A DNA stretch of 64,000 bases from Hemerocallis citrina (Eukaryota; Streptophyta; Magnoliopsida; Asparagales; Asphodelaceae), in assembly GCA_017893485.1 (NCBI GenBank), contig CM030361.1, forward strand, positions 309,729,724 to 309,793,723, read 5' to 3'. The translations under genes were made by a program, and so were the position numbers. Each line of letters starts with the position of its first letter. The stretch's first letter is position 1. Below the pieces are notes generated by a model. That model was given only the letters and a program-made list of their open reading frames with translations. It did not search any database and was not told where the DNA came from. This document shows positions 44,804 through 55,580 of the stretch, in pieces.

Positions 44804-46599
44804 AGATGGCAGATCAAAAGACAAGATCAAGCAGTTTGACAGAAAGATCAATTTCAATCTATGGAAGGTGGACATGTATAATATTTTGGTTCAGAAGGAC
44901 TTGCACCTTGCCCTAGAAGTTAAGAAGCCAACCGACGTGAAGCAGGAGAAGTGTGATGAGATTTGTTTGAAGGCATTGAGTTTAATCCGGTTGCAATTGA
45001 CAGACGAAGTTAAGTGTAATATTCTTGAGGAGAAAAGTGCGGCGAGCATATGGGCGAGACTCAAAACTGACTACTCGGGGTCGTCGTTGCTAAATCGGAT
45101 GTGTGGTAGGGTAAAAATGGCTTGGGGCCCAACCAGGGCCCAGTACAGCTCTCACTCAAAAATGGGAAAAACAACAATCTGGCTCGGCTTCGAGCCACTA
45201 CAGGGTCGGCGCCGAACCTCAAGTTCACCCCCACAAACCTGGTCTCCTCGTATCCGACGAGTCTCGATGGCCCTCGGCCTCCGATCCACGACAGCCCCAC
45301 GGGCCGTCCGCCCAGCCTGGTAAAGAATGAAGATGACCTGGCACAACCTAGGCCACCAGATTCTCCCAGGAGCACAGGAGCCCCATGATCCGCCATGTCA
45401 GCTCCAAATACCACCAAGGGCTTTGCCACGTCAGCCCTATACCACTCTTGGTACTGCCACGTCAACCCTAAACCCCCTGGGCCTTCTGCCACGTCAGGCC
45501 CATGGGCTTTCGGGTTCAGACCCGGCCCCCACGCGGATCCAAACCCGGTTGGAATTCCCTATAAATACCAAACCCTCACCCACCTTTTCAGGTAATCAAT
45601 CTTTTGCCACCCAAATTTTCCTAGTTATTGCTACTCTCTCACAGAGACTGACTAGATCGTCGGAGGGTCCACCACCGGGATAAACTCCGGTGTTTCAGGA
45701 CCGTCTGCAGGTACTCGAGGCGAGGCGATCCGAGCCGATCCTCAAGCGCCGAAGCGAGCCTCCCGCTCGTCGTCCCGTGCCGCACTCTTCCCTCATTACA
45801 AATTGAGTCCGAACTCACACCTGGTGCATCCACACTGCGACCAAAAACAAACCGCATCAGGATGTATTGGAAAAGAAAGTTGTTTAGGTTCTTAATGAAG
45901 GAAGGTACCCATCTTTAAGATCATATTATGGAGTTCAATAAGGTAATCTCTGAACTGAAGGCGATTAACGCTGATAATCTTAGCGAAGAGGATAAAGCTT
46001 TCAACTTGATTTATTCATTGCTAACTTCTTAGGATCACTTGATAACTACCATGCTACATTGGAAATCGGCCAAGGAGACACTTACTGTAGCCGGGGTGAT
46101 TAAGGGTCTGAAGGAAGATGAACTAAGAAAGGAAACTCATAAATGAGGGTCTATTTCTTTAGGGTGTTTTGCGGTGAATGATGATACTTCAATTGGAAGA
46201 GATGCAGCACACAAGGATAAGATTTGTTGCCATTATTATAGAGGAGTTGGGCATTACAAGAGAGACTGTCACAAGTGGTTGAGTCAGAAGAGTGCTACTA
46301 AAGAAGGGAAACAAGCCCATATAGTCAGCGCAACTGAGTCAAGTAATAATGTCGATTATTGTCTGCTTGTTTCAAGTTCTTCAGATGTGGATTCAAGTTG
46401 GTATCTTGATTCGGGAAGTTCTTCTCATATTTGCTCCGAGAGGGAGATGTTTTCTACTTACAAGTCATCAACAGGCCGTAGTGTGAGAATGGGGAGTGGT
46501 GAGACTTGTGAAGTGGTAGGTGAGGAAACAGTTGAATTGGAGACGCCAGATGGTAAAGAGTTCACACTAGAAGAGGTCATGCATATTCCTTCGATATAG
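44804..46599 (+). pseudogene. Copia gag and protease start, interrupted
   Basis: The gag N-terminal domain is read as KDKIKQFDRKINFNLWKVDM and KCDEICLKALSLIRLQL, one base out of frame with the likely ATG at 44806. The solo LTR at 45102-45859 cuts it after LLNRM. It resumes with FNKVISELKAI, several stops, then a zinc knuckle at about 46225-46270. The knuckle reads CHYY...GHYKRDC, so the second Cys is Tyr. The protease active site WYLDSGSSSHIC (about 46400) is intact, but the frame stops at 46599 and the rest of pol is deleted. Confidence 0.85.
45102..45859. mobile_element. 758 bp solo LTR with perfect TSD, inside gag
   Basis: It starts TGTGGTAGGGTAAAAATGG and ends AACCGCATCA. The TSD GGATG is at 45097-45101 and 45860-45864. 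A TATA-like CTATAAATACC at about 45560 suggests plus orientation. It is GC-richer than its host copia, which suggests a gypsy origin, but no internal part is left to prove it. Confidence 0.9.
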
Positions 46600-47099
46600 A
46601 AGAATCTTATATCCATGTGTGCTCTTGATACTCGTGGCTGCAGGTACACAGCTCAAGGTGGAATTTTGACAGTTTGGGATAGTCGTCATAAGGTAATGAA
46701 GGGTAAGAGGGAGATTGGGCAGGGTAAGAACAACCTCTACCAGTTTTGTGGGAGCAGAAAAACTCGGCCGCGTGTATGAAAGCCCATTGTTTCTAAAACA
46801 TTATCTAGTAAGCCGTCACTAGAATTACCGATGTGAGACTGCAACATTTGAATACCGTTGAAAGGTGGAGAAACCTTTGATGTAGGTGGAGTTCGTATGG
46901 AGGGTGGCACCTCCATGATTACATCTACATGGTTGTGCCCTTGAGGGGGGCATACAGCTGGAGGAAAACAGGTGGAGATTTGTTCAACTAGCAGGAGAAG
47001 CTATAGAAACATGTTGTTTACAAAGCGAAGAAGAAAGGTCTAGAAGAGTTTTAAATCACACAGGTATGGATTCATGCATATGCAATCCAAGGTGGAGAT

Positions 47100-47847
47100 T
47101 GTTGGGTTTATGTCTTGCATACGATATTGGATAAGAAGATGATAAGACGATGGAGAGACAAAGGTGATTGGAAACGGAGTGGAGGCAAGAAACAATCAGC
47201 AAAAGGCAATAGAGGGGTTGCAGTCGATTGTACCTGGGGGTCGGTCGAATGCCCTATTGCAGCGAGACAACGATTAACTGTACGGTCGACCGGTTTGCTC
47301 TCGGGTTGGACTTTAGAAGGTTGCGGTCGACCGTACCTTGGGGGTAGGTCGACCGACAGCGACGCTGATGGGTTTCGGGCTTGAGTCTAGGTGATTCATG
47401 AAAAGCCCAACTTGCTCTTCAAGTTGGATCGTGTAGCTCCTATCGTAGGGTTATCTCTTATGTACTATCCAATGGTTATTGTAACAAGATATCAACTTAG
47501 GATTTGTCTCTAGATCTATATAAACAATTGTAACGACTCATAGATCCATGATGATTCTATTGAGTGCCGAATAGAAGAAGAGAGTACTTCATCTGAGAGG
47601 GTGAGAGTTCTCCATTGTAAGCAGCATCAAGTTCCATTATGCTTAAGAGATGGTCGTGATGAGAATTGTAATATTCTTGTATCTTCTCTAGTTGAATAAT
47701 ATCTCGATTCTTCCTCCCCCGGATTAAGGCGAAAGCCCCAACCAGGACAATTCTTGTGTGCTTTGTGTGTTTGGTGTGATCTAGTCTTGCTTGGTGGTTT
47801 GTGTTGATTGTGTCAAAGACTCAACAAGATCCTCATAATTCTTAACA
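47100..47847 (+). repeat. 3' LTR of the deleted copia
   Basis: 748 bp. The preceding polypurine tract (AAGGTGGAGAT) and the following GGCCG TSD define both ends. Confidence 0.9.
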
Positions 47848-47973
47848 GGCCGCCTCACCGGCCTCAAGATGGGAGCCGACCCTACATGTAAGTGAGTGTA
47901 TTTAGTTACATTTTTTAGAAGGGTGATTGTCAAAGAAGTGTTTGTTTGATTAACTATGCAACTCCCATATATT

Positions 47974-48149
47974 CAGGGTCGTCCCTAAGTTCCTGGGGGC
48001 CCAAGGCGAAAATCTGAAATAATTATTTTTAGTGTCCCTAATTACAATATAATTTTTTAACGTGCAAAATATGTGCCTATATTTACAAGGAAAATATAAA
48101 TTTTGGGCTCCTAAAATTACAAAAAAAATCAAGGTGGCGGCCGACTCTG
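47974..48149. mobile_element. Second hAT-like MITE, about 176 bp
   Basis: The ends CAGGGTCGTCCC and GGCGGCCGACTCTG are inverted. It aligns with the split MITE at 43842 through TCCCTAAGTTCCTG, a TGAAATAATTATTTT stretch and GGGCTCCTAAAATTACAAAA. The flanks are TA-rich and a clear 8 bp TSD is not seen. Confidence 0.65.
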
Positions 48150-48305
48150 TATATAATTATCCTTTACCCTCATAGGCAGATCCGAAAATGTTGGTACAAA
48201 GGCTTTATTGTTATTGTATCCATGAAACAGGCTCCTAACTGTTAGGTTCAAGTCTGTATTGTACACTTGCAGATCTATTTAAATTTTCCATAGAATTTAC
48301 TTTAA

Positions 48306-48912
48306 GGGGGCGTTTGGTAGGGAGATTTTTTTTGGTTCCCGATAATCATGATTTCCAAGAATCTTGATTCCTGGGAACAATAATTTCTGGGAATGTTGAA
48401 AATGTGTTGGGTAAGCCTTAAACATTCATGAAAATGTTACTTGGTAATCTTGATTCCTTTATTTAGTTTAAATGGTATTTTCCCTAGGAATGTTATTTTT
48501 ATTTACAAAAATACCCTTAAATATAGATTATATGAAAATGAAAATTTTTAAATATTATTAAAATGTTAAAAAATAAAATAGTTTTAAAAAAGTATATGTT
48601 AATTAATTTTCTATGATTTATAATTATAATTATTTATTATATATAAATTCTAAAATATTAATTATATTACTAATATTAATTCTATTTTTTTTGTAACTTA
48701 TTATTATTATTGTTATTATTATTATTATTTATTATATATAAGTTTTAAAATATTTGGTTTTTCATTAAAATATAATTATTATTTTAAAAAAATCAGAATA
48801 AAATTATTTTCTAACATAATATTTATATTATAATAGAAAACAAAATATTTTAATATTTATATTAATAAATAATAATAATAATAATAGTTCAGAATAATTA
48901 TTAATAAGTTCA

Positions 48913-48998
<86 letters not shown>

Positions 48999-49477
48999 TA
49001 ATTTCGGAATAATTATATTAATAATGATATAATAATTAATAATAATATTAATTGATAATAATATATAAATTCAAAAAATATATTAAGAATAATTATTATT
49101 AAATTCAGAATAATAATAATGTATAATTATTAATAAATTCATAATAAAAAATAATTCTAAAATAATAATTATATTATAATAAAGTTAAATATTTTAATAT
49201 TTATATATAATAAATAATATTAATATTAATATTGTATATGGGAAATTAGGATATGATAGTCTTTTCAAACAAAAAAAAATTCCATACCCATGGTAAACTA
49301 GGATTCCCACCCCCTCCCATGGGAATGATTTTGGGGGAAACATAACCAAAAACATTCCTGGGAATGTTATGTTTTCTGAAAATGTGTTTTTCAAATAACA
49401 TACCAAACATGAAAAATTAGGATTCCCAAGTCAGAATTCCTGGGAAACTAAAAAAAGTCCCTCTACCAAACGTCCCC
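48306..49477. mobile_element. Harbinger/Tourist-like TIR element, 1.17 kb
   Basis: The left end is GGGGGCGTTTGGTAGGGAGA and the right end, complemented, GGGGACGTTTGGTAGAGGGA. The TSD TAA is at 48303-48305 and 49478-49480. The subterminal regions repeat TTCCTGGGAA motifs. The core (48500-49250) is AT-rich with a (TAA)n run at about 48915-49000. No transposase. Confidence 0.78.
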
Positions 49478-49513
49478 TAAGATCGGTAAAATACTTTGAC
49501 AGTCAAATCTTTA

Positions 49514-50122
49514 TGTTGCTGCTAAATTCGGTGTGGGGGCAAACAGATGAATTTGTGAGTTCTTGGGGAAACTGAATAGGAGAACCTGTATACCTGTTCC
49601 GTCGAACTCTGATCGTTGCTCCCACCGTGCACCTGCAAAAAGTGCGAGACACCGGGGTTGTTCCCGGCGACGCACCCTCCGACGCTCAAGTCAGTAACCA
49701 GAATTGATTATGAAAGAGCGTTTAACTAGAGAAAGATTGATTACCTCTTAATGGAGATGGGTGAGGGGTATTTATAGGCGTCTTAGGGACTGGTTTTAGG
49801 AATGTAATCCCCGTGATTAGATAAGGAATATTCCTCGTAGTCAGATAAGGCGTGTAATCTGATAAGGTATATTCCCTGTAATCAGTTAAGGAATTTAATC
49901 CCTAATCCCCAGTGAAAAGATAGATGTGAATCATGGCCGTTGATTTAGATCTAATCAGGGACCTTGATTGTATCTTGCTGGACCGGGCGTGCAGCGGGTT
50001 GGAACCCGTGCCCAGTTGAGGCGGATCTGTTTGTTATGTGAAATTACCATCTTGCCCCTGAGCTGTAGGATTCGTGCCCCATTTGGACGGTCTCGATTGA
50101 ACCCCTTTTTTTGGCCACATCA
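49514..50122 (-). repeat. 3' LTR of the gypsy element
   Basis: 609 bp, TGTTGCTGCTAAATTCGG to GGCCACATCA on the plus strand. The adjoining GAGCCCCCCACTCC (plus strand) is the polypurine tract on the coding strand. Confidence 0.95.
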
Positions 50123-50539
50123 CGAGCCCCCCACTCCTAAAGGCTGAGGGTGATCAGTCTTTGAGGAGTAGTTTGACTAACTTAGTGGTCAGTGGGGCTG
50201 TATCGTAGTCTGAATGGGTGATTTTTGAATCCTGGAGCGCGGGGGTAGGTTAGTTCCTCATTTTTTGCTGCCCTACGATGCTCCAAAGCTGTATCGAGTT
50301 TTTATTTATTTTTCCGGATTATTTATTTAACTTTGCGATGTATTGGCTAATTGTTCGGGGGTTTTAACCGTATATTCTAGGCGATAATTGCTCTTTCGGT
50401 GGCTTAGAAATATCCCCCGAATTTTTAATTATTTCCTGGAATTTTTAGCTAATTTTCCCGAATTTTTAGCGATTTTTCGCAATTTTTTAAATAAGTAAAA
50501 CGATTTAAATAAATAAAAATCAATTTTTAATACCCATTT

Positions 50540-51803
50540 ATGGCGTGGCGTCATCTGGGCCTTCGATCAAGGCGGAGCGCGAGTTTCGGAACGATCAGAC
50601 GATCCCTGTTCCTCGGAAGGATTTTTTCCCAAAAACGAGGGTCGGCACTCCGTCACCTCGTCTCGGAGGCGTGGCGCCGCGGCTCAAGGGGTCGGTGCCT
50701 TGGTTTGAAGGGTCGGTACCTCGGTTCGGAGAATCCGGGGTACGTGGCATCATCTAGGCCGTCCATCCCCAGCGTGGATCCCCATAAAACGCTATCTTGT
50801 CGTTTTGTGGACGTGGCAAGATCTGGGTCGTCCATCATGACGAGCGCGCTTTTCTACAAGATCTAACAGCTCATAAGGGTCGGAGCATTTTTTTGCCAAA
50901 AACGAGGGTCGGTACCCCAGCGTCCCGGCTCGGAGGTATAGCGCCGCGGCTCGAGGGGTCGGCGACTTGGTTTGAAGGGTCGGTACCTCGGTTCGGAGAA
51001 TCCGAGGTACGTGGCATCATCTAGGCCGTTCATCCCCAGCGTGGATCCCCATAAAATGCTATCTTGTCGTTTTGTGGACGTGGCAAGATCTGGGTCGTCC
51101 ATCATGACGAGCGCGCTTTTCTACAAGATCTAACGGCTCATAAGGGTCGGAGCGTTTTTTTGCCAAAAACGAGGGTCGGTACCCCAGCGTCCCGGGTCGG
51201 CGACTTGGTTTGAAGGGTCGGTACCTCGGTTCGCATCCCTCCGTGCCGTTTCCCGGGGAACGAGTTGAGTGTTTTTGGGTCAACTCGGTAGCTCGGTTAC
51301 TGAGCCTTTCGTTCGACAGCTCGGCTCGTTAGACCGGTCCCCGAGTCGCTGCTCGTGTTTTTGAGGGTTCCGTCACTCCGTGTTAAGTACCTCGGTTGCT
51401 CGGCTGAGCTGTTCGGTAGCTCGGCCGACCAAGCCGACGGCAGGCAGTTCGGAAGGTCTGCGTGGACGGATCTGGGCCGTTCATCTTGGCACGCATCACG
51501 AGGATGGGGTTTAGATCACGAAAAAACGCTATCTTGTCGTTTTGTGGGCGTGGCGCAATCTGAACCGTCCATCAAATTCTGACGCGAATTTCGGAGAGAT
51601 CCGACGGCGACTTTGCCTCGGGAGGATTTTTTGCCAAAAACGAGGGTCGGTATCTCGTCACCTCGGTTTGCATTCCTCCGCACCGTTTCCCGGGGAACGA
51701 GTTGAGTGTTTTTGGGTCAACTCGGTAGCTCGGTTACTGAGCCTTTCGTTCGATAGCTCGGCTCGTTAGACCGGTGGCCGAGTCGTTACTTGTGTTTTTG
51801 AGG
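50540..51803. repeat. Repeated modules between 3' LTR and antisense gene
   Basis: A 267 bp unit (from GTACGTGGCATCATC at 50740) recurs at 51007 with a 30 bp internal deletion. The paired motifs CTTGTCGTTTTGTGG and TTTTTTGCCAAAAACGAGG occur about 100 bp apart at 50790/50890, 51058/51158 and 51528/51629. One more pair lies beyond the antisense genes at 55398/55497. Another direct repeat (51234-51367 and 51670-51803) includes GGAACGAGTTGAGTG. No coding frame here is convincing. The block probably holds the promoter of the plus-strand genes. Confidence 0.8.
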
Positions 51804-52113
51804 AGTTCCTCCATCTCTCGTACCGTCGTCCTCTTCTCGCTGGGCGTTTTGGCTTCTTAGTGGGCCTTTGGGATTCCCAAGGAGGCCCGTTACCACTTGG
51901 GGTTATAAGTTACCATTTCTTCACCCCTGAGCTCATTTCTCACTTTTCACTCCACGATTTTACTTTTGTTCTCTAAGTCTTCTGCTAGCGGTGCTCTTGC
52001 TCCACGGTGTTGACGTTAGCTGTCGCGTGGACCAGGCGATTTCCGGCGAGCATTTTCCAACCGTGAACGTCACCTCAAAGGTTAGTTTGCTTTTGCCTTT
52101 GCTTTTTCAAGAG

Positions 52114-54234
52114 ATGTCAAGGGTTAGCTCGGGGAGTGGTACCTCGTCCTCGGGCGATGATAGCACCGGGGAGAGGAGTAGGGCGGAAGCTCGAAGAAAG
52201 GGGAAACAAATGGCCGAACCGTTGGTTACCGAGTCGAGGGTCGGGAAGAAGAGGAGGACGGGGGAGACTTCGCCCCCCATAGTGGGGGTGATTGTGGAGA
52301 ACCCGAAGCGAGCCCCCGAGATGGGACAATATCCTTCGGTCCTGTCCGGACATTCGGGTGTCAGGCAGTACGAGGGCGATCTTCTGGAGAAAGCGATCTA
52401 CGGAAAGTCGAAGATCGTCGAGGAGCCTAGCCCGTTCCTTCACTCCGAAGCCGACGAGCTCACTTCGTCGTTGTCTGAGAAGGATCTTCTCCGGATCAGG
52501 AAGGCCTTCGCTATCCCGTCGGAGTACAAGCTGATGGTCGCTGGCCCCGGGATGCGAGCAAACTCTAAGTTGCCGTCGTCGGACATGTGCATGTTTGACG
52601 TCGACTCCTTGAACGCGGGACTGCGTTTTCCGCTGCACCCTTTCATACTCCAGATCCTCGGTTGGTATTGTCTCGCCCCCACTCAATTCAGTCCGAACAC
52701 TTGGCGTCATGTGAACGCATTCTTGCTTCAGTGCCACCGAGCCGAGGTAGCGCCGGACTTATCAGTTTTCCGGGGCCTGTATCGGATAAACAGGCAACAC
52801 CAGACGGAGTACCGGTACTACTTGGGGCCGAGGAGAGGCGTTAAGATTGTAGAGAATCCCGACTCACTTAAGGGTTGGAGGGAGAAGTATTTTATCATAA
52901 GGGGTGAAGTGATTCGGCATATTCCGTCCCGGTGGAAGGTGGAGGTGCCGAAATTTGCGCGAAGCGACCCCGCACTATCTGAGGCCGAGGAGGATGTAGC
53001 GAGGAGGATCACGGCCCTTCCGGTACTGAGTTGGAGGGAGTTGACCGAAGAGGTGTTGTTCGGGTCCGGACTAAGCCCCATCGACCCGAGTACGCTCTTG
53101 ACATCTCATTCATTTTTTTTTCTAAGTCTTCAATTCGTCTGTCTTGATTCGTTTTCTTTTTTCGTTGATGCAGAGTCGATGAAGATTGACTTTAAAGCTA
53201 TGATGGCCGATAGGTCCAAGCTGACCGGGACCAAAAAGAGGAAGAGGGCGGCCGAGGGTGCGTCTTCGGGTGCGCAGCCCGCGGTCGCTACTAACGTTAC
53301 TCTGCCTCCCCCGGCTACCGAGGTGCCTTCGGAGGTTGTGGTGGTGGAGGGGACCTCGGCCCCTGTCGCCCCGTCTGCGAACGAGGGTGTCTTTGATGTC
53401 AATGCGGCGCTGGCGCTCGAGTTTCCCCCGTTGACTAAGGACGCCGAGGAAATCCTGACCGAGCAGCACAAGCAGTTGTTTGTGCCGAACTGGCGGGTGA
53501 AGAATCATGATGGTTTCCTCGGCAACTTGCAGATGTCAATGCAGGTCGTCAAGCACTTGGCGACCCCGAAGGATAAGGCCGCGCTGAAAGCAGGAAGGGT
53601 CGGCGACGACACTTATGAAGTCGCCCGGGGGCTTGTTTCGGTAAGTGTTCGCAAATTTCTTCAAGTTTGTTACTCGGTTTGTACTTCGTACTTATCGTTG
53701 TCTTCGTAGGCCACCGTTCACTTCGGCCATCTCATCGAGGCGTTCGCCGAGCAGGAGAAGGAGCTGAAGTCCGCCAGCGAGAAAGACAGGCTGGCGAAGG
53801 TCAGGGCGGTCAAGGATCTCGAGGCCGAGCAGAGGCGAGCCGAGGCTCTGGACGTTCGGGTGGCCGACCTCACTGCCGACCTGAAGAAAGCAAAGGAGAG
53901 CCTTGCAGCAGAGTCCGCCAAAGCCGCCAAGGCTGCCGAAGAGCTTGCTGCGACGGTGAAGTCCTTGACCGACGAGAAGGCAGAGAGGGAAGCGCAGGCC
54001 GCGAGGATCAGGGCAGAGGTTGAAGCCGAGGTCGAGGCTGAGGCGAAGAAACATATGGCTGAGAACATGGAGCAATCCTATCAGACGGCCCTGGACCACG
54101 TTCAGGCTCGCGTCCCCGGCTTCGAGCGAGTTGGCTATCGACTGTGGCCCGAGTCGCCCGTAGACGATGAGGAGGGAGATGATGAGGACGAGGCCGAAGG
54201 CGAAGACGGGGGGGGGAGAGGACGAACCGGCTAA
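52114..54234 (+). CDS. Antisense accessory gene: putative gypsy-type transposon domain protein
   Basis: This lies on the strand opposite gag-pol. From the ATG at 52114 there is a Ser/Gly- and basic-rich head (a nuclear-type GKKRR run). Then comes a domain of about 150 residues with IPSEYKL, LNAGLRFPLHPFI, PNTWRHVNAF and LKGWREKYFII. This is the pattern of the plant family labelled putative gypsy type transposon (Pfam PF04195), whose biochemical role is unknown. Two introns fit: 53090-53173 (84 bp, GT..AG, in frame) and 53641-53709 (69 bp, GTAAGT..TAG). The last exon is a long Ala/Lys/Glu coiled coil followed by an acidic tail. A run of nine G at 54208-54216 precedes the stop at 54234. One base fewer would extend the frame to 54299. 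About 655 residues. Confidence 0.75.
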
Positions 54235-54465
54235 GGGAGAGATCGAGGGGCCGTCCGTCGATGCGTCCGGGGTCGGAGCGGAGACGCAGGTGGACCCTTG
54301 ATTCTTTCGTTAAACTTTTTGTAGTTTTTGTTTTGCTTTCTCTTCCGAACTTTGTAACGCCTTTTGCGGATTGGCCACCGCTTCTTGATGAATGAAAGAA
54401 CGTTTTGTCTTTGAAATTTTGTCTAAGTGTTTGGTTCGGTCGTAGGATAGGCCCCCGTCACGGCG

Positions 54466-55155
54466 ATGGCTCGGCGGCAAGTAGAGTTGTTTCATTTATC
54501 TCTCGTGGAACGCCTTGAGGGCGAGATAGAACTGACGAGGAGGACACTGTACGATGTGGAGAAGAAGAACGGAGAGCTGTTGGCCGAAATGTACCACTTG
54601 CGGATAGCCGAAGCCGAGCTATTCGATAAGGAGGAAGAATTGGCTTCGGTTTTGGCCGAACGAGATGAGCTCGTGAAGAAGGTCGAGCATTTGCAAAGGG
54701 TGACGGTCGACAAGAGTATCGAGGTGACCCATCTGCGCCGTGTCATATCCGACAGCGCCGAGTACCCCGGTTCGGCGAAGCTTCCTCGATTCAAAATTGT
54801 CGTGAGGGACGAGGCGCTGAAGGACCGGATCGTCGAACTGGAGGAGGAGGTTGCTCGGCTCAAGCCTCAGCCGGTGAGGGCTAACGTCCGGAGCACCTCG
54901 TGTACTCGCGAAGAGATTGAGCGAGGGATCACGTTCTATCAAGCGGCGACCCGGACTCCTATCATAGGTAGGTCAGCCGCCGACGCACAAAGCGGTGTGG
55001 CGGTGTCTTCAAGCGGTACTTCGGTCGGGGCGACTGTGAGGATCAGCGGTGAGGGGGCGTCCCGGTTCGTCGGCCTGGAGACGAGCTCGGAGGCCAAGAA
55101 GCACCGACCCAAAGTGTCGTTGAACCGGAGTGTCCCCCTACCTCGGAGGAATTGA
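54466..55155 (+). CDS. Second antisense ORF, coiled-coil protein
   Basis: 229 codons, starting MARRQVELFHLSLVERLEGE, on the same strand as the gene at 52114 and 230 bp after it. Residues about 10-90 and 115-140 are heptad-like, Leu/Glu/Arg-rich coiled coils. The C-terminal third is Ser/Gly/Thr-rich with a basic end. I recognise no enzyme domain. It could be a separate gene or, if spliced (a CGTAG acceptor-like site lies at 54446), the final part of the upstream gene. It ends before an AATAAA signal. Confidence 0.6.
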   Translation: MARRQVELFHLSLVERLEGEIELTRRTLYDVEKKNGELLAEMYHLRIAEAELFDKEEELASVLAERDELVKKVEHLQRVTVDKSIEVTHLRRVISDSAEYPGSAKLPRFKIVVRDEALKDRIVELEEEVARLKPQPVRANVRSTSCTREEIERGITFYQAATRTPIIGRSAADAQSGVAVSSSGTSVGATVRISGEGASRFVGLETSSEAKKHRPKVSLNRSVPLPRRN

Positions 55156-55226
55156 GCGGGTCATGCCTTCTGATATTTTCGCTGAACTCGTTGTTGTAAT
55201 CTTTTTGTAATCTCGTCCAAGTTATT

Positions 55227-55232
55227 AATAAA
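55227..55232 (+). terminator. Poly(A) signal for the antisense transcription unit
   Basis: AATAAA lies 72 bp after the stop of the second antisense ORF, following T-rich TTTTTGTAATCT. A weaker AATGAA lies at 54391 after the first gene. Confidence 0.5.
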
Positions 55233-55580
55233 ATTGGGGTTGATTTATCCGAAGTGTCCTCTACTGGCTGTTTATCGAGTCTTTTGTCGCAGCTCTGATT
55301 CCGTTGCTCGGCTTTTGGTGCCGATCGACGTGGGGTGTTCATAGCCGTTGAATGGTGGCACGAATCCAGAGGCAGGCCCAAGTCCCAAGAAAATGTTATC
55401 TTGTCGTTTTGTGGGCACGTGGCACAACTGGATCCACTCATTACGCTCTGGCACACAATTTGAGAGGATCTAACGGCGAGTTGCCTTCGGGATGATTTTT
55501 TGCCAAAAACGAGGGTCGGTACCTCGTTAGTTCGGCCCAATTTATGGTCGAGACGAATTCCCAACCATCGTAAAGTTATT

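Larger units (their letters stand above)
44007..47847 (+). mobile_element. Internally deleted copia element with TSD
   Basis: LTRs of 749 and 748 bp, starting TGTTGG and ending TTCCTAACA/TTCTTAACA. The TSD GGCCG is at 44002-44006 and 47848-47852. A Met primer site lies at 44758-44769. The polypurine tract AAGGTGGAGAT directly precedes the 3' LTR. Without the nested solo LTR the interior is only about 1.6 kb: gag and the protease start are present, but integrase, RT and RNase H are missing. It is non-autonomous. The LTRs differ at many positions (roughly 5 percent by eye), so it is older than the gypsy at 49514. Confidence 0.9.
43842..47884. mobile_element. hAT-like MITE, split by a copia insertion
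   Basis: It occupies 43842-44006 and 47848-47884, about 200 bp in all. The 8 bp TSD CATGTAAG is at 43834-43841 and 47885-47892. The ends are CAGCTGGGCTGGTCC and GGGAGCCGACCCTA. A relative lies at 47974-48149. Confidence 0.72.

Noticed and set aside
52117..52737. Minus-strand frame of 206 codons opposite the antisense gene
   Set aside because: It would continue in the gag-pol direction, but it has no retroelement motif and coincides with the better supported plus-strand gene.
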